Assembly (NCBI RefSeq): GCF_000802965.1
Contig: NZ_JSAK01000015.1
Span: 124,001-188,000, forward strand
DNA: 64,000 nt
Source of the DNA: Pseudomonas fluorescens
Lineage (GTDB): Bacteria; Pseudomonadota; Gammaproteobacteria; Pseudomonadales; Pseudomonadaceae
Direction: 5' to 3'
Within the stretch, counting starts at the first letter, position 1. Each line of letters begins with the position of its first letter. Under the pieces are notes generated by a model. It had not been told where the DNA came from. It ran no database searches and saw nothing but the letters and a program-made list of their open reading frames with translations. Position numbers and translations under genes: made by a program. Below are positions 16,925 to 25,847 of the stretch, piece after piece.

Positions 16925-18265
16925 TCAGTTCTTGCGGGCAAAAAATTCCTGGATTTTTTCGCTGAATATCGCCAGCGAAATCATCAGGACAGCGAGCACA
17001 TTGACGGGTGTGTAGTGGAACTTGTGAAGCCCGTAGCTCAGTAGCAGGAGCACGCTAACGACCAGTGCGAAGGACAGGAGCGACGAGCTGAAAAAACCGC
17101 TTCTTCCGACGTTCATTCCGATGATTCCCGACGCTGGACTCTGTCGCTCATGTAACGCTTTCAGCAGCGCGATCAGCCCAAGCAGCGCAATCTCCACCAG
17201 GTCGAGCCAATTGACATCGGATCTCGGCAGGTTGGCCGGCTCACGGTTATAGTTCATGCCCAATGTGATGAGGTTATCCAGCGCCATGGCATGCAGGTAA
17301 ATGCCGGGGATTTTGCCGTGCACGGGCGAATGGACCAGATCGCCGGTGGAGGTGATGTTGGCGCCGACCAGTACCAGGCGATCACGCAGCAGTTCGGCGA
17401 GCAGGGCTCGGTCCTCGGGTGTACTGGCCTCCAAGTCGCTGGCCGAAAGTGTGAAGTTATAGAGGCAGCGCGATTGATCGGGCCCGGCGAGCTTCCAGAA
17501 AATCGCCTGGAAAAACTCTTTCGCCATATCGACGAAGAAGCCTTTGGGGGCGGAGCAGTGAGCGATATCGGCGATGCGCATCTGTTGTGGGGCGAGATTG
17601 ACTCCCCACTGAATGGCCATGGGGGGCGCCTCAATGGCGGCTTGCATATCGCTTGGAAGATCAACGCAGGAATTGGCCTGGCAATACTGGCGATACATTG
17701 AGAGCGCCGGTGTTTCCATGGGACCCAGCGGCGTTTCGAACGCCAGCGGGTACTTATCGCCCAACCCGCTCCACACGACCAATGCCGGACTGCTGACCCT
17801 GGCCAGATTGGCCAGCGTGTTGGCCTGTCCCTCTTCGCCGCGTTCCTGGCCCGTATTGGCCAACAACAATGGAATGCCCTGATGGCGGTAGCGTTCGAAG
17901 ACATTGGCCAGTAACTGACTACCCTGAGCCGGGTCGCCCACGGAGTGATCGTGGCTATACAGGAAATCCACGAATACGGCCTTCGGCTTGTAAGCCAGCA
18001 AGCGCTTGAACAGCTTGCTTTGCTCGCCGTATGGCATTGGCCAGTGTGTGTTGTTGCGCATCAGGTACGCGTCGTCGATCAGAATGACCGCGATTTGCTG
18101 TTGCCCGGTGTCTTTGTAGCTGCTGGCAAATACCCGATTCAGCCATTGCGCGGAGGCATTGTTGCTCGAACTTGAAAGCCCGAAAGGGTCAAGCACAGCG
18201 AGGGCGACGACAAGGGCTCCAAGCACGTACTGCCATCGAGAAAATAGTGGTGGTCTGGCCGACAT
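16925..18265 (-). CDS. CHASE2-domain membrane protein without an output domain
   Basis: 446 residues: an N-terminal transmembrane helix (about 12-28), a large extracytoplasmic CHASE2 domain (about 40-340, with QQIAVILIDDAYLMR, KAVFVDFLYSHDHS, LVLVGANITSTGDLVHSPVHG, and PGIYLHAMALDNLI as the closing motif), then three hydrophobic segments (about 360-440). CHASE2 is normally the sensor of kinases or cyclases, yet no kinase, cyclase or GGDEF follows. Its signal may pass to the downstream M48 peptidase; that is inference from operon order. Confidence 0.88.
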   Translation of the reverse strand: MSARPPLFSRWQYVLGALVVALAVLDPFGLSSSSNNASAQWLNRVFASSYKDTGQQQIAVILIDDAYLMRNNTHWPMPYGEQSKLFKRLLAYKPKAVFVDFLYSHDHSVGDPAQGSQLLANVFERYRHQGIPLLLANTGQERGEEGQANTLANLARVSSPALVVWSGLGDKYPLAFETPLGPMETPALSMYRQYCQANSCVDLPSDMQAAIEAPPMAIQWGVNLAPQQMRIADIAHCSAPKGFFVDMAKEFFQAIFWKLAGPDQSRCLYNFTLSASDLEASTPEDRALLAELLRDRLVLVGANITSTGDLVHSPVHGKIPGIYLHAMALDNLITLGMNYNREPANLPRSDVNWLDLVEIALLGLIALLKALHERQSPASGIIGMNVGRSGFFSSSLLSFALVVSVLLLLSYGLHKFHYTPVNVLAVLMISLAIFSEKIQEFFARKN

Positions 18266-18532
18266 CCCTGTCTCGATAAAGTCAAATGAGCCGACGTTTT
18301 AAGTGAATGCGATGGCTGATGTCAAGGTGCCATCTTTTATGGGGGTTGGTTCTGGCGCCAATGATCCAGGATGGGTGCAGGCGTTTTCAGCCCATCATCG
18401 GCACCGCAACCCATTACACCGCGTAACTAATGATGTTCCCGTTCCCACCTTTATCCCCTCCAGCTAACTCCATACATTGAGCTCCAACGCCTCTCCCATC
18501 ATCCCGACGGGAAGGTCACTGGAGTTTCCCTC

Positions 18533-18751
18533 ATGCCTTTCGTAAGCGTACGCATCACCCGCGATGGCGTTACCACTGAGCAGAAAGCTCAGGTGATCGC
18601 GGAAATCACTGGAACACTGGAACGCGTCCTCAACAAGCGTCCGGACCTGACCCATATCGTCATCGAAGAAGTCGACACCGATAACTGGGGTTACGCCGGG
18701 ATCACCACCACTCAGTACCGCAAGCAACTGGCGGAAGAGGGGCAGTCATGA
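18533..18751 (+). CDS. Tautomerase family protein (4-oxalocrotonate tautomerase-like)
   Basis: 72-residue protein starting MPFVSVRITR, so processing would expose the catalytic Pro1 of the 4-OT family. The central THIVIEEVDTDNWGYAG segment also fits. GGAG lies before the ATG. It overlaps the downstream DsbA-like gene by four bases. The substrate is unknown; single-domain tautomerases act on keto-enol acids. Confidence 0.85.
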   Translation: MPFVSVRITRDGVTTEQKAQVIAEITGTLERVLNKRPDLTHIVIEEVDTDNWGYAGITTTQYRKQLAEEGQS

Positions 18752-19392
18752 CGCCGTCGGTCACCGTCGATTTCGTCTCCGACGTGGTGTGTCCGTGGTG
18801 CGCACTGGGGGCGACGGCGCTGGAGCAGGCGATCGAGAACGTGGCGGGTGAGGTGTCGGTCGAGCTGACCTACAAGCCTTTCGAACTCAACCCGAACATG
18901 CCGGCCGAAGGCGAAAAAGCGGTCGAGCACTTGATGCGCAAATACGGACGTACCGCCCAGGACGTCGCCAATGGCAAAGCGATGCAGATCGAACGCGGCA
19001 ATGCCATCGGCTTCAAGTTCGACCTGGAGAAGCGCACCCACTTCTACAACACCTTCGACGCTCACCGGTTGTTGCTTTGGGCGCTAGAGGAAGGGCGTCA
19101 GGTGGCGCTGAAAAAGATCCTGCTGCGCGCTTACTTCAGCGAAGGCCAGAACCCGAGTGATCAGCCGACGCTGGTGCGCTTGGCCGTAGAAGCAGGGTTG
19201 GACGAGAAGCGTGCACGCCAGGTGTTGGCGTCTGGCGAGTTTGCCGACGAGGTGCGTGAGCTTGAGGAGTTTTACCGGCAGCACGGCATCAATTCGGTGC
19301 CGGCCATGGTGCTCAATGGCCGCCACCTGGTGTCCGGATCGCAGTCGGTCGAGTACTACGAACAGATGTTGAGACAAATGGCGCAGGCCTGA
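18748..19392 (+). CDS. DsbA-family oxidoreductase, FrnE-like
   Basis: 214-residue thioredoxin-fold protein with CPWC near residue 12 (SDVVCPWCALG) and no signal peptide, so it is cytosolic. The helical insert has FNTFDAHRLLLWA, and the cis-Pro loop is INSVPAMVLNGRHLVSG. FrnE-type proteins are linked to polyketide-like chemistry or redox stress. It overlaps the tautomerase gene by four bases and precedes two SDR genes. Confidence 0.88.
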   Translation: MTPSVTVDFVSDVVCPWCALGATALEQAIENVAGEVSVELTYKPFELNPNMPAEGEKAVEHLMRKYGRTAQDVANGKAMQIERGNAIGFKFDLEKRTHFYNTFDAHRLLLWALEEGRQVALKKILLRAYFSEGQNPSDQPTLVRLAVEAGLDEKRARQVLASGEFADEVRELEEFYRQHGINSVPAMVLNGRHLVSGSQSVEYYEQMLRQMAQA

Positions 19393-19436
19393 TTAGTTGC
19401 TTTTTCAAACCATCATTTAATTAGTAGAGGTTCATC

Positions 19437-20147
19437 ATGAGCAATTCGAAAAAAGTCGTTGTCATCACTGGCGCATCCCAAGGTCTCGGCGACGGCATGG
19501 TCAAGGCCTTCCGTGAACTCGGTTACCAGATCGTCGCGACCTCGCGTTCGATCAAGCCATCGACCGATCCGGACATCCTCACCGTGGCTGGCGACATCGG
19601 CGAACCAGAGACGGCACAGCGCGTGATTCGTGAAGCGATCGCCCGTTTCGGCCGCGTCGACACCCTGATCAACAACGCCGGGATCTTCATCGCCAAGCCG
19701 TTCACCGCGTACACCGCAGAAGACTACGCGAACGTGTTGTCGGTGAACGTCAACGGCTTCTTCTACATCACCCAACTGGCTATCGCCGAAATGGAAAAAC
19801 AGGGCAGCGGTCACGTGGTCAACATCACCACCAGCCTGGTAGACCACGCCATCGACGGCGTGCCATCGGTACTGGCCTCGCTGACCAAAGGTGGCTTGAA
19901 CGCAGCAACTAAATCCCTGGCCATCGAATACGCCAAACGCGGTATTCGGGTGAACGCGGTTTCCCCGGGCATCATCAAAACCCCGATGCACGGCCAAGAA
20001 ACCCACGCCGCACTCGGCGCACTGCACCCGGTCGGGCACATGGGCGAGATCGAAGACATTGCTCAGGCGGTCGTGTACCTGGACAACGCCAAGTTTGTCA
20101 CCGGCGAAATCCTGCACGTGGATGGTGGTCAGAGCGCAGGTCACTAA
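19437..20147 (+). CDS. SDR-family oxidoreductase lacking the usual catalytic tyrosine
   Basis: 236-residue Rossmann-fold protein. The cofactor site is TGASQGLGDG (residues 12-21), NNAG is present at about 80, and the C-terminus has FVTGEILHVDGGQSAGH. The active-site segment reads SVLASLTKGGLN, where classical SDRs have YxxxK: the lysine is kept but the tyrosine position is not Tyr. The protein may use a different mechanism or be a specialised subfamily. TAGAGG lies before the start; a terminator follows. Confidence 0.85.
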   Translation: MSNSKKVVVITGASQGLGDGMVKAFRELGYQIVATSRSIKPSTDPDILTVAGDIGEPETAQRVIREAIARFGRVDTLINNAGIFIAKPFTAYTAEDYANVLSVNVNGFFYITQLAIAEMEKQGSGHVVNITTSLVDHAIDGVPSVLASLTKGGLNAATKSLAIEYAKRGIRVNAVSPGIIKTPMHGQETHAALGALHPVGHMGEIEDIAQAVVYLDNAKFVTGEILHVDGGQSAGH

Positions 20148-20163
20148 GACCTCACCTGTCCAC

Positions 20164-20196
20164 AACGCCGTCGATCGATATCGACGGCGTTTTTAT
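20164..20196 (+). terminator. Rho-independent terminator
   Basis: AACGCCGTCGAT pairs with ATCGACGGCGTT around CGAT, followed by TTTTATTT. It lies between the two SDR genes and overlaps the leader of the second. Confidence 0.85.
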
Positions 20197-20210
20197 TTGG
20201 AGAGCGCACC

Positions 20211-21053
20211 ATGAACGCCCACGTTCACAAGGTTTTCCTGATCACCGGGGTCAGCTCGGGCTTCGGCCTGGCTTTTTCACAAGCAGCGCTGGCGGCGGGG
20301 CACACGGTGGTGGGGACGGTGCGGCGCGAAGCCGAGCGGGCTGCGTTCGAAGCCCTGCACGCACATCGCGCCAAAGCGTTAGTACTCGACGTCACAGACT
20401 TTGCGGCGATTGAACCCTTGGTGGCCGATATCCTTCGTGAGGTAGGCCGGATAGACGTGCTGGTGAACAACGCCGGTTACGGTCATGAAGGCATTCTCGA
20501 AGAGTCGCCGCTGACTGAAATGCAACGTCAGTTCGACGTCAATGTGTTTGGCGCGGTGGCAATGATCAAGGCGGTTCTGCCTGGTATGCGAGAACGGCGC
20601 AGCGGGCATATCGTCAACATCACTTCCATGGCTGGCTTCATCACCTTGCCGGGGATCGCTTACTACAGCGGCAGCAAATTCGCCCTTGAAGGTGTCAGTG
20701 AAGCGCTGGCCAAAGAAGTAGAAGGTCTGGGCATCCACGTGACGGCCGTGGCCCCGGGCTCGTTTCGAACCGAATGGGCAGGCCGCTCGATGATCCGATC
20801 GGGTCGCACGCTGGATGACTACGACGCAGTGTTCAATCCGGTCCGCAAGGCGCGAGAAGAAAAGAGCGGCAAGCAGGCGGGCGATCCCCACAAAGCTGCG
20901 CAGGCATTGTTGACCCTGGTGGCTGCAGAGAAGCCGCCGGTTCATTTGTTACTGGGTAAGGATGCGGTGGGGCTGGTGCGCCAAAAAATTGCAAACCTGC
21001 AGGCGGAAATCGATGCCTGGGAGCATCTTTCGGCATCGACGGAGTTCGATTGA
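20211..21053 (+). CDS. SDR-family oxidoreductase
   Basis: 280-residue classical SDR. The cofactor site is TGVSSGFGLAF (about residues 12-22), then NNAGYGHEG, the serine in VNITSMAG, and the catalytic YYSGSKFALEG (Tyr/Lys). The C-terminal extension is typical of the subfamily often called oxidoreductase/retinol dehydrogenase-like. Its substrate cannot be inferred. It follows the terminator of the previous SDR gene, so it probably has its own promoter. Confidence 0.88.
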   Translation: MNAHVHKVFLITGVSSGFGLAFSQAALAAGHTVVGTVRREAERAAFEALHAHRAKALVLDVTDFAAIEPLVADILREVGRIDVLVNNAGYGHEGILEESPLTEMQRQFDVNVFGAVAMIKAVLPGMRERRSGHIVNITSMAGFITLPGIAYYSGSKFALEGVSEALAKEVEGLGIHVTAVAPGSFRTEWAGRSMIRSGRTLDDYDAVFNPVRKAREEKSGKQAGDPHKAAQALLTLVAAEKPPVHLLLGKDAVGLVRQKIANLQAEIDAWEHLSASTEFD

Positions 21054-21091
21054 TCGAAACCGTTGGCGTAGGAAATTCAAATCCCGGAAAC

Positions 21092-21127
21092 AACAAAGCC
21101 CTCGTATTGCTACGAGGGCTTTGTTTT
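21092..21127. terminator. Bidirectional terminator between SDR gene and tRNA-Thr
   Basis: AAAGCCCTCGTA pairs with TACGAGGGCTTT around TTGC. It ends the SDR transcript on the plus strand and the tRNA-Thr transcript on the minus strand. Confidence 0.88.
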
Positions 21128-21130
21128 GTA

Positions 21131-21206
<76 letters not shown>

Positions 21207-21646
21207 GTGTCAGGGCGACGATTATAGCGATTGGGTTGGTTCTGTAAACCCCTGAATTCTGACTATTTTTGCGTAAGCCTTTGTCGAGGATTAATAGCGC
21301 TCTCCGCTTGTGATCTAGCGCGGTAATCGCTCCTCTACTTTCCACGCTTTTAGTGGAAAACCTTTACAGGTTTATCAGTCGCAGAGAATTCTCGTTTTCT
21401 GCTCAAGCAGCCCTTTAGAACGGCGGTTATGTCCTTTTCGTCGAATGCTTATGCACAACGGGATTTGTGTCGGGCCGTCTATATGACGGATTTGTGGATC
21501 CGTTCTCATTTGTGCGCAAATCACTGTTTTACGGGTTTTTTATTTTGTGTACGAAAACTGAACAGTATCGTTTCACCCCTGAAACAGCTGTAAATATTGG
21601 ATCCACGATATTTTCATCAACAGAGTTATCCACAGGCTGTGATGGA
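21207..21646. other. Intergenic region with one DnaA-box-like word
   Basis: A 440-base A+T-rich gap between the tRNA-Thr gene and the end of the methyltransferase gene. It contains one exact TTATCCACA (about 21629-21637). A single DnaA box is not an origin. I see no supported gene; the open frame at 21467 has no ribosome site and no family features. Confidence 0.5.
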
Positions 21647-22876
21647 TTAATCGCGTTCCGCCAATATCAGCAAATTGCGCGGTGTGAGCGGGGTTTTGCA
21701 GAAGGTGCCGAGTTGAACGGTGTAGCCCTGCTCAAGGAGAAAAAGCGCTCGATCGAGAACCAGCCAAAGCTCCAGCGGGCGTCGGAAAAGCCCGCGCAGC
21801 AGCTCCAGGTTGCGGACTTGCGCCAGGCGCTGCCAACCGGCAGCCTCCAGGGCTGACCAGTCTTGCGAGCCGATTGTGGATAAGTCTTTTAGTCGGGCCA
21901 AATGATGGCAGTACTCGGTGAACGGTTTATCAAGCCAGGTGCTGGAAAGGGACGGAGTTGGCAAGTATTCGTCAATGCCGCGCAGTTGCCGTTGTAGCAG
22001 GTCAAAAGCCAGGCGCCGCGCCATGGAGGTGTCGCGCTGACGTCGGACGCGAGCGCCGGCGGTGACGGTTTCACTCATTGGCAGCGCGAGATCGTCGAGG
22101 GACAGCTGTAGGCCGGATTTTTGGGCGGACGAGGAAATCGGTGAGTACTGGGACAGACTGATCCGGTTGTAGCAACAGGGTGCGACGGCGAGTTGCGCGC
22201 AGCCTCCCGCGCTGGCGAGCTGGATCAATCTCACATGCAAATCCCCGCAGGCATGCAGGGCGACGGGTGTGTGGTCAGCCTTTATCAGGGCGGCCACTTC
22301 ACTCGCGAGCACATCCTGCTCGACATGCAGCGCATGCAACTGGTGACGTTGGCTGAGGGCTTGGCCGCTGGCAACTAGCGCCGGGTCATATTCCAGGCAT
22401 GTCAGCTGTTGGCCGGTTTGTAGCAGGCGACGCCCCAAGTGTCCTTTACCCGAGCACCAATCCAGCCAATGTGTGGGGGCAGAAGCAAACGACAAACGAC
22501 TGGCGAAGGCTTCGATTTGCTCCCACTTGCGTCCTGGCACATCAACATTCAGGCGATGACCCGGTGCTTCTAGCGCATGCGCGGGCAGTTCACCTATCGT
22601 GCTCAATTCCAGTGACATCGCAGCCAACGAAGCAAAAGGCTCCGGCGCATCCAGAAGGGCGGGTTGGTTGTGAGCGTTTTCCGCGTCTTCCAGCGAGCGC
22701 CCGCGTAGCCAAGTGGCCAACTCGGGGTAGGAGGTTTCCCAAGGAAGTTGCAGATGAGTGAACGGTCGAGGTTTCCACAGCGCCTGATGCTGTGTCAGAA
22801 AAGCATCGAGCGCCGTGAAACGGGCGAGTAGGGTCTCGCCCGTCAGTACGTGGGAATCAGCGTCCTTGGCAGGCAT
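21647..22876 (-). CDS. SAM-dependent methyltransferase (PF13679-like)
   Basis: 409-residue methyltransferase. The SAM-binding motif is HWLDWCSGKGHLGRRLL, then LTCLEYDPALV (acidic residue of motif II), VALHACGDLHVRLIQLA, and the conserved AVAPCCYNRIS. This pattern fits the METTL25/PF13679 type, whose bacterial substrates are mostly unknown. The start at 22876 overlaps the end of the upstream permease gene by 20 bases, so it is read with the ABC operon. Confidence 0.8.
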   Translation of the reverse strand: MPAKDADSHVLTGETLLARFTALDAFLTQHQALWKPRPFTHLQLPWETSYPELATWLRGRSLEDAENAHNQPALLDAPEPFASLAAMSLELSTIGELPAHALEAPGHRLNVDVPGRKWEQIEAFASRLSFASAPTHWLDWCSGKGHLGRRLLQTGQQLTCLEYDPALVASGQALSQRHQLHALHVEQDVLASEVAALIKADHTPVALHACGDLHVRLIQLASAGGCAQLAVAPCCYNRISLSQYSPISSSAQKSGLQLSLDDLALPMSETVTAGARVRRQRDTSMARRLAFDLLQRQLRGIDEYLPTPSLSSTWLDKPFTEYCHHLARLKDLSTIGSQDWSALEAAGWQRLAQVRNLELLRGLFRRPLELWLVLDRALFLLEQGYTVQLGTFCKTPLTPRNLLILAERD

Positions 22877-23546
22877 CGACGCGCAACCAGCGCTCCAGCA
22901 GCTTGAAGCCGCGCACCAGCACATAAGCCATCACCAGGTAGAACATGCCGGCGGCGAAAAAGATCTCCACCGGCAGGTAAGTGCGGGCAATGATGGTACG
23001 GGCCATGCCGGTCAGTTCCAGCAAGGTTACGGTGCTGGCCAGGGCGCTGGCCTTGAGCATCAGGATCACTTCGTTGCTGTAGGCCGGCAGGCCGATGCGC
23101 GCGGCGCGGGGCAGCATGATGTAGATCATTGCCTTGGCCTTGGACATGCCCAGCGCTCGCGCCGCTTCGATCTCGCCCGGTGGAATCGCCTGAATCGCAC
23201 CGCGCAGGATCTCGGCGATGTAGGCCGCGGTGTGCAGGGTCATGGTGGCGGTGGCGCACCAGAACGGATCGCGCAAGTAGGGCCACATCGAACTGTTACG
23301 GATCGCGTCGAACTGCGCCAGGCCGTAGTAGACCAGGAACAGCTGAACCAGTAACGGCGTGCCACGGAAAAAGAAGATGTAGCCGTAAGGAAACGCCCGC
23401 ACCCACCACAGGCGCGACGAGCGTGCGATGCCCAGTGGAATCGCCAGCAGCAGGCCGGCGATCACGGCGATCGCCACCAGTTCCAGGGTCAGGGTTGCGC
23501 CCTGGGCCAGTTTCGGCAGCCACTTGATGATGACTTCCCAGTTCAT
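22857..23546 (-). CDS. Polar amino-acid ABC importer, permease (HisM-like)
   Basis: 229-residue inner-membrane permease with about five transmembrane helices. The EAA loop is GAIQAIPPGEIEAARALGMS, where the ATPase docks. Upstream frame extension to 23828 is rejected because it is the shadow of the preceding permease; the ATG at 23546 overlaps that gene's stop (ATGA). RNSSMWPYLRDP is an insert common in lysine/arginine/ornithine systems. Confidence 0.9.
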   Translation of the reverse strand: MNWEVIIKWLPKLAQGATLTLELVAIAVIAGLLLAIPLGIARSSRLWWVRAFPYGYIFFFRGTPLLVQLFLVYYGLAQFDAIRNSSMWPYLRDPFWCATATMTLHTAAYIAEILRGAIQAIPPGEIEAARALGMSKAKAMIYIMLPRAARIGLPAYSNEVILMLKASALASTVTLLELTGMARTIIARTYLPVEIFFAAGMFYLVMAYVLVRGFKLLERWLRVDACQGR

Positions 23547-24238
23547 TGGGTGCTCCTCGCGAAGCCGCGAGCGGCGCGTCTTTCCAGGAAGTGCATGCCG
23601 GTCATGGCCAGGATCGTCAGGCTCAGGTACATGAACGCCGCGACCATATAGAAGGTGAACGGTTGCTTGGACACGGTCACGCCGATTTGCGCGTGACGCA
23701 TGATTTCTTCCAGGCCGATCACCGACACCAGTGCGGTGTCCTTCATCAGGATCATGAACAGGTTGCCCAGGCCGGGCAGGGCGATGCGCCACATCTGCGG
23801 CATGATCAACTTGGTGAAGATCCGCCACTTCGAAAGGCCCAGGGCCACGCCGGCCTCACGATGGCCTTTCGGAATGGCGAGGATCGCGCCGCGAAACACT
23901 TCCGTGGCGTAGGCGCCAAAGCACAGGCCCAGCGCAATCACGCCAGCGGCGAAGGCGTTGAGTTCAAGGTCGGGGTTGCCGAAAAACTCGCCCAGGGCAC
24001 GCATCAGATTCACGGTGCCGAAATAGATCAACAGCACCCAGAGCAATTCCGGGATACCGCGAACCAAAGTCGAATAAGTGCCGCCAAGCCATTGCAGCGG
24101 CTTGTACGGGGAAGTCTTGGCCAAGGCGCCAAGCAGACCGAGCACCAGCCCCAGGCACAGGGCCGAGAGCGCCAGTTTCACAGTCATCAGCGCGCCAGCG
24201 GCGAGCGCCGGGCCGAATCCGTAGAGGTCGATAATCAT
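23543..24238 (-). CDS. Polar amino-acid ABC importer, permease (HisQ-like)
   Basis: 231-residue permease beginning MIIDLYGFGPALAAGALMTV, with about five transmembrane helices and the EAA loop GAILAIPKGHREAGVALGLS. It forms the heterodimeric channel with the HisM-like protein, whose start overlaps its stop by four bases. Similarity is to histidine/lysine/arginine/ornithine transporters. Confidence 0.9.
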   Translation of the reverse strand: MIIDLYGFGPALAAGALMTVKLALSALCLGLVLGLLGALAKTSPYKPLQWLGGTYSTLVRGIPELLWVLLIYFGTVNLMRALGEFFGNPDLELNAFAAGVIALGLCFGAYATEVFRGAILAIPKGHREAGVALGLSKWRIFTKLIMPQMWRIALPGLGNLFMILMKDTALVSVIGLEEIMRHAQIGVTVSKQPFTFYMVAAFMYLSLTILAMTGMHFLERRAARGFARSTQ

Positions 24239-24313
24239 GGATTTCTTTTCAAATCGCGGCAGGCAAGGCCGGGGACCGGCGCCGTCTGAAGGCGGCGGTC
24301 CGGCAGGTCAGTA

Positions 24314-25060
24314 TCAATAGATGCTGAACGGGAAGTACTTGTCGTTGATCTTCTTGTAAGTGCCGTCAGCGACAATTTCTTTCAGCGCGATGTTCAGCTT
24401 CTCGCGGATCGGGTCGTTCTTACGCACCGCGATACCGATCTTGTCGCTTTCTTCCACCGGGTCGCCCTTGAATTCGTAAGAACGGCCGGCGTCGCTTTTC
24501 AGCCACTCGTAGTTGACGTATTTGTCAGCCAGGATGCCGTCCAGACGACCGGAGGTCAGATCGAGATAGGCGTTTTCCTGGGTGTCATAGAGTTTGACTT
24601 CAACGCCTTCCATGTTGTCTTCCAGCCAGGTGCCGGCGAGGGTCGCACGTTGTGCGCCGATCACTTTTCCTTGCAGGGAAGCCTTGTCGGTTTTGAAGTC
24701 GACGTCTTTCTTGGCGATGAATTGCAGTTTGTTGGAGTAGTACGGGTCGGTGAAGTCCACCGCTTGCTTGCGCTCGTCGGTGATCGACATCGAGGAAATC
24801 AGGAAGTCGAACTTCTTGGCGTTCAGGGCCGGGATGATGCCGTCCCAGTCGGAGGTCACGACGGTGCACTCGACTTTCATCTTGGCGCACAGGGCGTCGC
24901 CGATTTCCTTGTCGAAGCCAACGACATTGCCACTGGCATCTTTATTGTTGAACGGCGGGTAGGCCGCTTCGATGCCCATCTTCAGGGTTTCGGCCATGGC
25001 ACCGGCACTGAACGCCAGGGTGACGGCGGCAGCCAGGAAGACCTTTTTGTAGTTCTGCAT
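24314..25060 (-). CDS. Periplasmic amino-acid-binding protein (lysine/arginine/ornithine type)
   Basis: 248-residue family-3 solute-binding protein with a signal peptide ending SAGAMA-ETL. Ligand-site segments are IEAAYPPFNNKDASG, GFDKEIGDALC, SSMSITDERKQAVDFTDPYY and GTWLEDN. The open frame to 25126 is ignored because the signal peptide starts at MQNYKKV. It feeds the two permeases downstream. Confidence 0.92.
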   Translation of the reverse strand: MQNYKKVFLAAAVTLAFSAGAMAETLKMGIEAAYPPFNNKDASGNVVGFDKEIGDALCAKMKVECTVVTSDWDGIIPALNAKKFDFLISSMSITDERKQAVDFTDPYYSNKLQFIAKKDVDFKTDKASLQGKVIGAQRATLAGTWLEDNMEGVEVKLYDTQENAYLDLTSGRLDGILADKYVNYEWLKSDAGRSYEFKGDPVEESDKIGIAVRKNDPIREKLNIALKEIVADGTYKKINDKYFPFSIY

Positions 25061-25073
25061 GCGGGTAGCTCCG

Positions 25074-25847
25074 TTAGCGGTTGCTGGACATGAATTGTTT
25101 GCAGCGCGCCGAAAGCGGGTTTTCAAACACCTGCTGTGGCGATCCTTGCTCTTCTACCAAGCCCTGGTGGAGGAACACCACTTCGCTGGAGACCTGACGG
25201 GCAAAGCCCATTTCGTGGGTCACGAGCAACATGGTGCGGCCTTCTTCGGCCAGTGCACGGATGACATTAAGTACTTCCTGGACCATTTCCGGGTCAAGCG
25301 CGGAGGTGGGCTCGTCGAACAGGATGACCTTCGGCCGCATGGCCAGGGTGCGGGCGATGGCCGCGCGTTGTTGTTGACCGCCGGACAATTGCGCCGGGTA
25401 GGCGTGGCGCTTGTCGAAGATGCCGACCTTGTTCAGTAACGCTTCGGCGCCTTCGATAGCCTCGGCCTTGCTCTGGCCGAGTACGCGGCGCGGGGCTTCG
25501 ATGATGTTGTCGAGCACGCTCATGTGCGGCCACAGATTAAAGTTTTGAAACACAAAACCAATCTCGCTGCGCAGGCGGTTGATCTGCTTGCCGTCGGCTG
25601 CGACCAGTTCACCGTTCTTCGCGGCTTTGAGCTTGAGCTCTTCGCCGGCCACCAGAATCTGGCCCTGATGCGGGTTCTCCAGCAGGTTGATGCAGCGCAG
25701 GAATGTTGACTTGCCGGAGCCGGAAGAACCCAGGATCGAGATCACATCGCCGTCGCGGGCGGTCAGCGAGATGCCTTTGAGCACCTCCAGCGAGCCGTAG
25801 CGTTTGTGCAAGTTGCGGATTTCAAGCGCGGGCGTGGCCTCAGCCAT
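25074..25847 (-). CDS. Amino-acid ABC importer ATPase (HisP-like)
   Basis: 257-residue ABC ATPase. Walker A is LGSSGSGKSTFLRC (about residues 36-49), the signature is LSGGQQQRAAIARTLA, Walker B is VILFDEPTSALDPE and the H-loop is LLVTHEMGFAR. It is the first gene of the importer operon: ATPase, binding protein, two permeases, then the methyltransferase. Confidence 0.95.
   Translation of the reverse strand: MAEATPALEIRNLHKRYGSLEVLKGISLTARDGDVISILGSSGSGKSTFLRCINLLENPHQGQILVAGEELKLKAAKNGELVAADGKQINRLRSEIGFVFQNFNLWPHMSVLDNIIEAPRRVLGQSKAEAIEGAEALLNKVGIFDKRHAYPAQLSGGQQQRAAIARTLAMRPKVILFDEPTSALDPEMVQEVLNVIRALAEEGRTMLLVTHEMGFARQVSSEVVFLHQGLVEEQGSPQQVFENPLSARCKQFMSSNR

Noticed and set aside
21629..21637. 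TTATCCACA as a chromosomal origin
   Set aside because: One exact DnaA box in an ordinary gap; no cluster of boxes and no dnaA, dnaN or similar neighbours.
22857..23828. 323-residue version of the HisM-like permease
   Set aside because: The extra N-terminus is the shadow of the preceding permease gene; the ATG at 23546 gives the family length and a four-base overlap.
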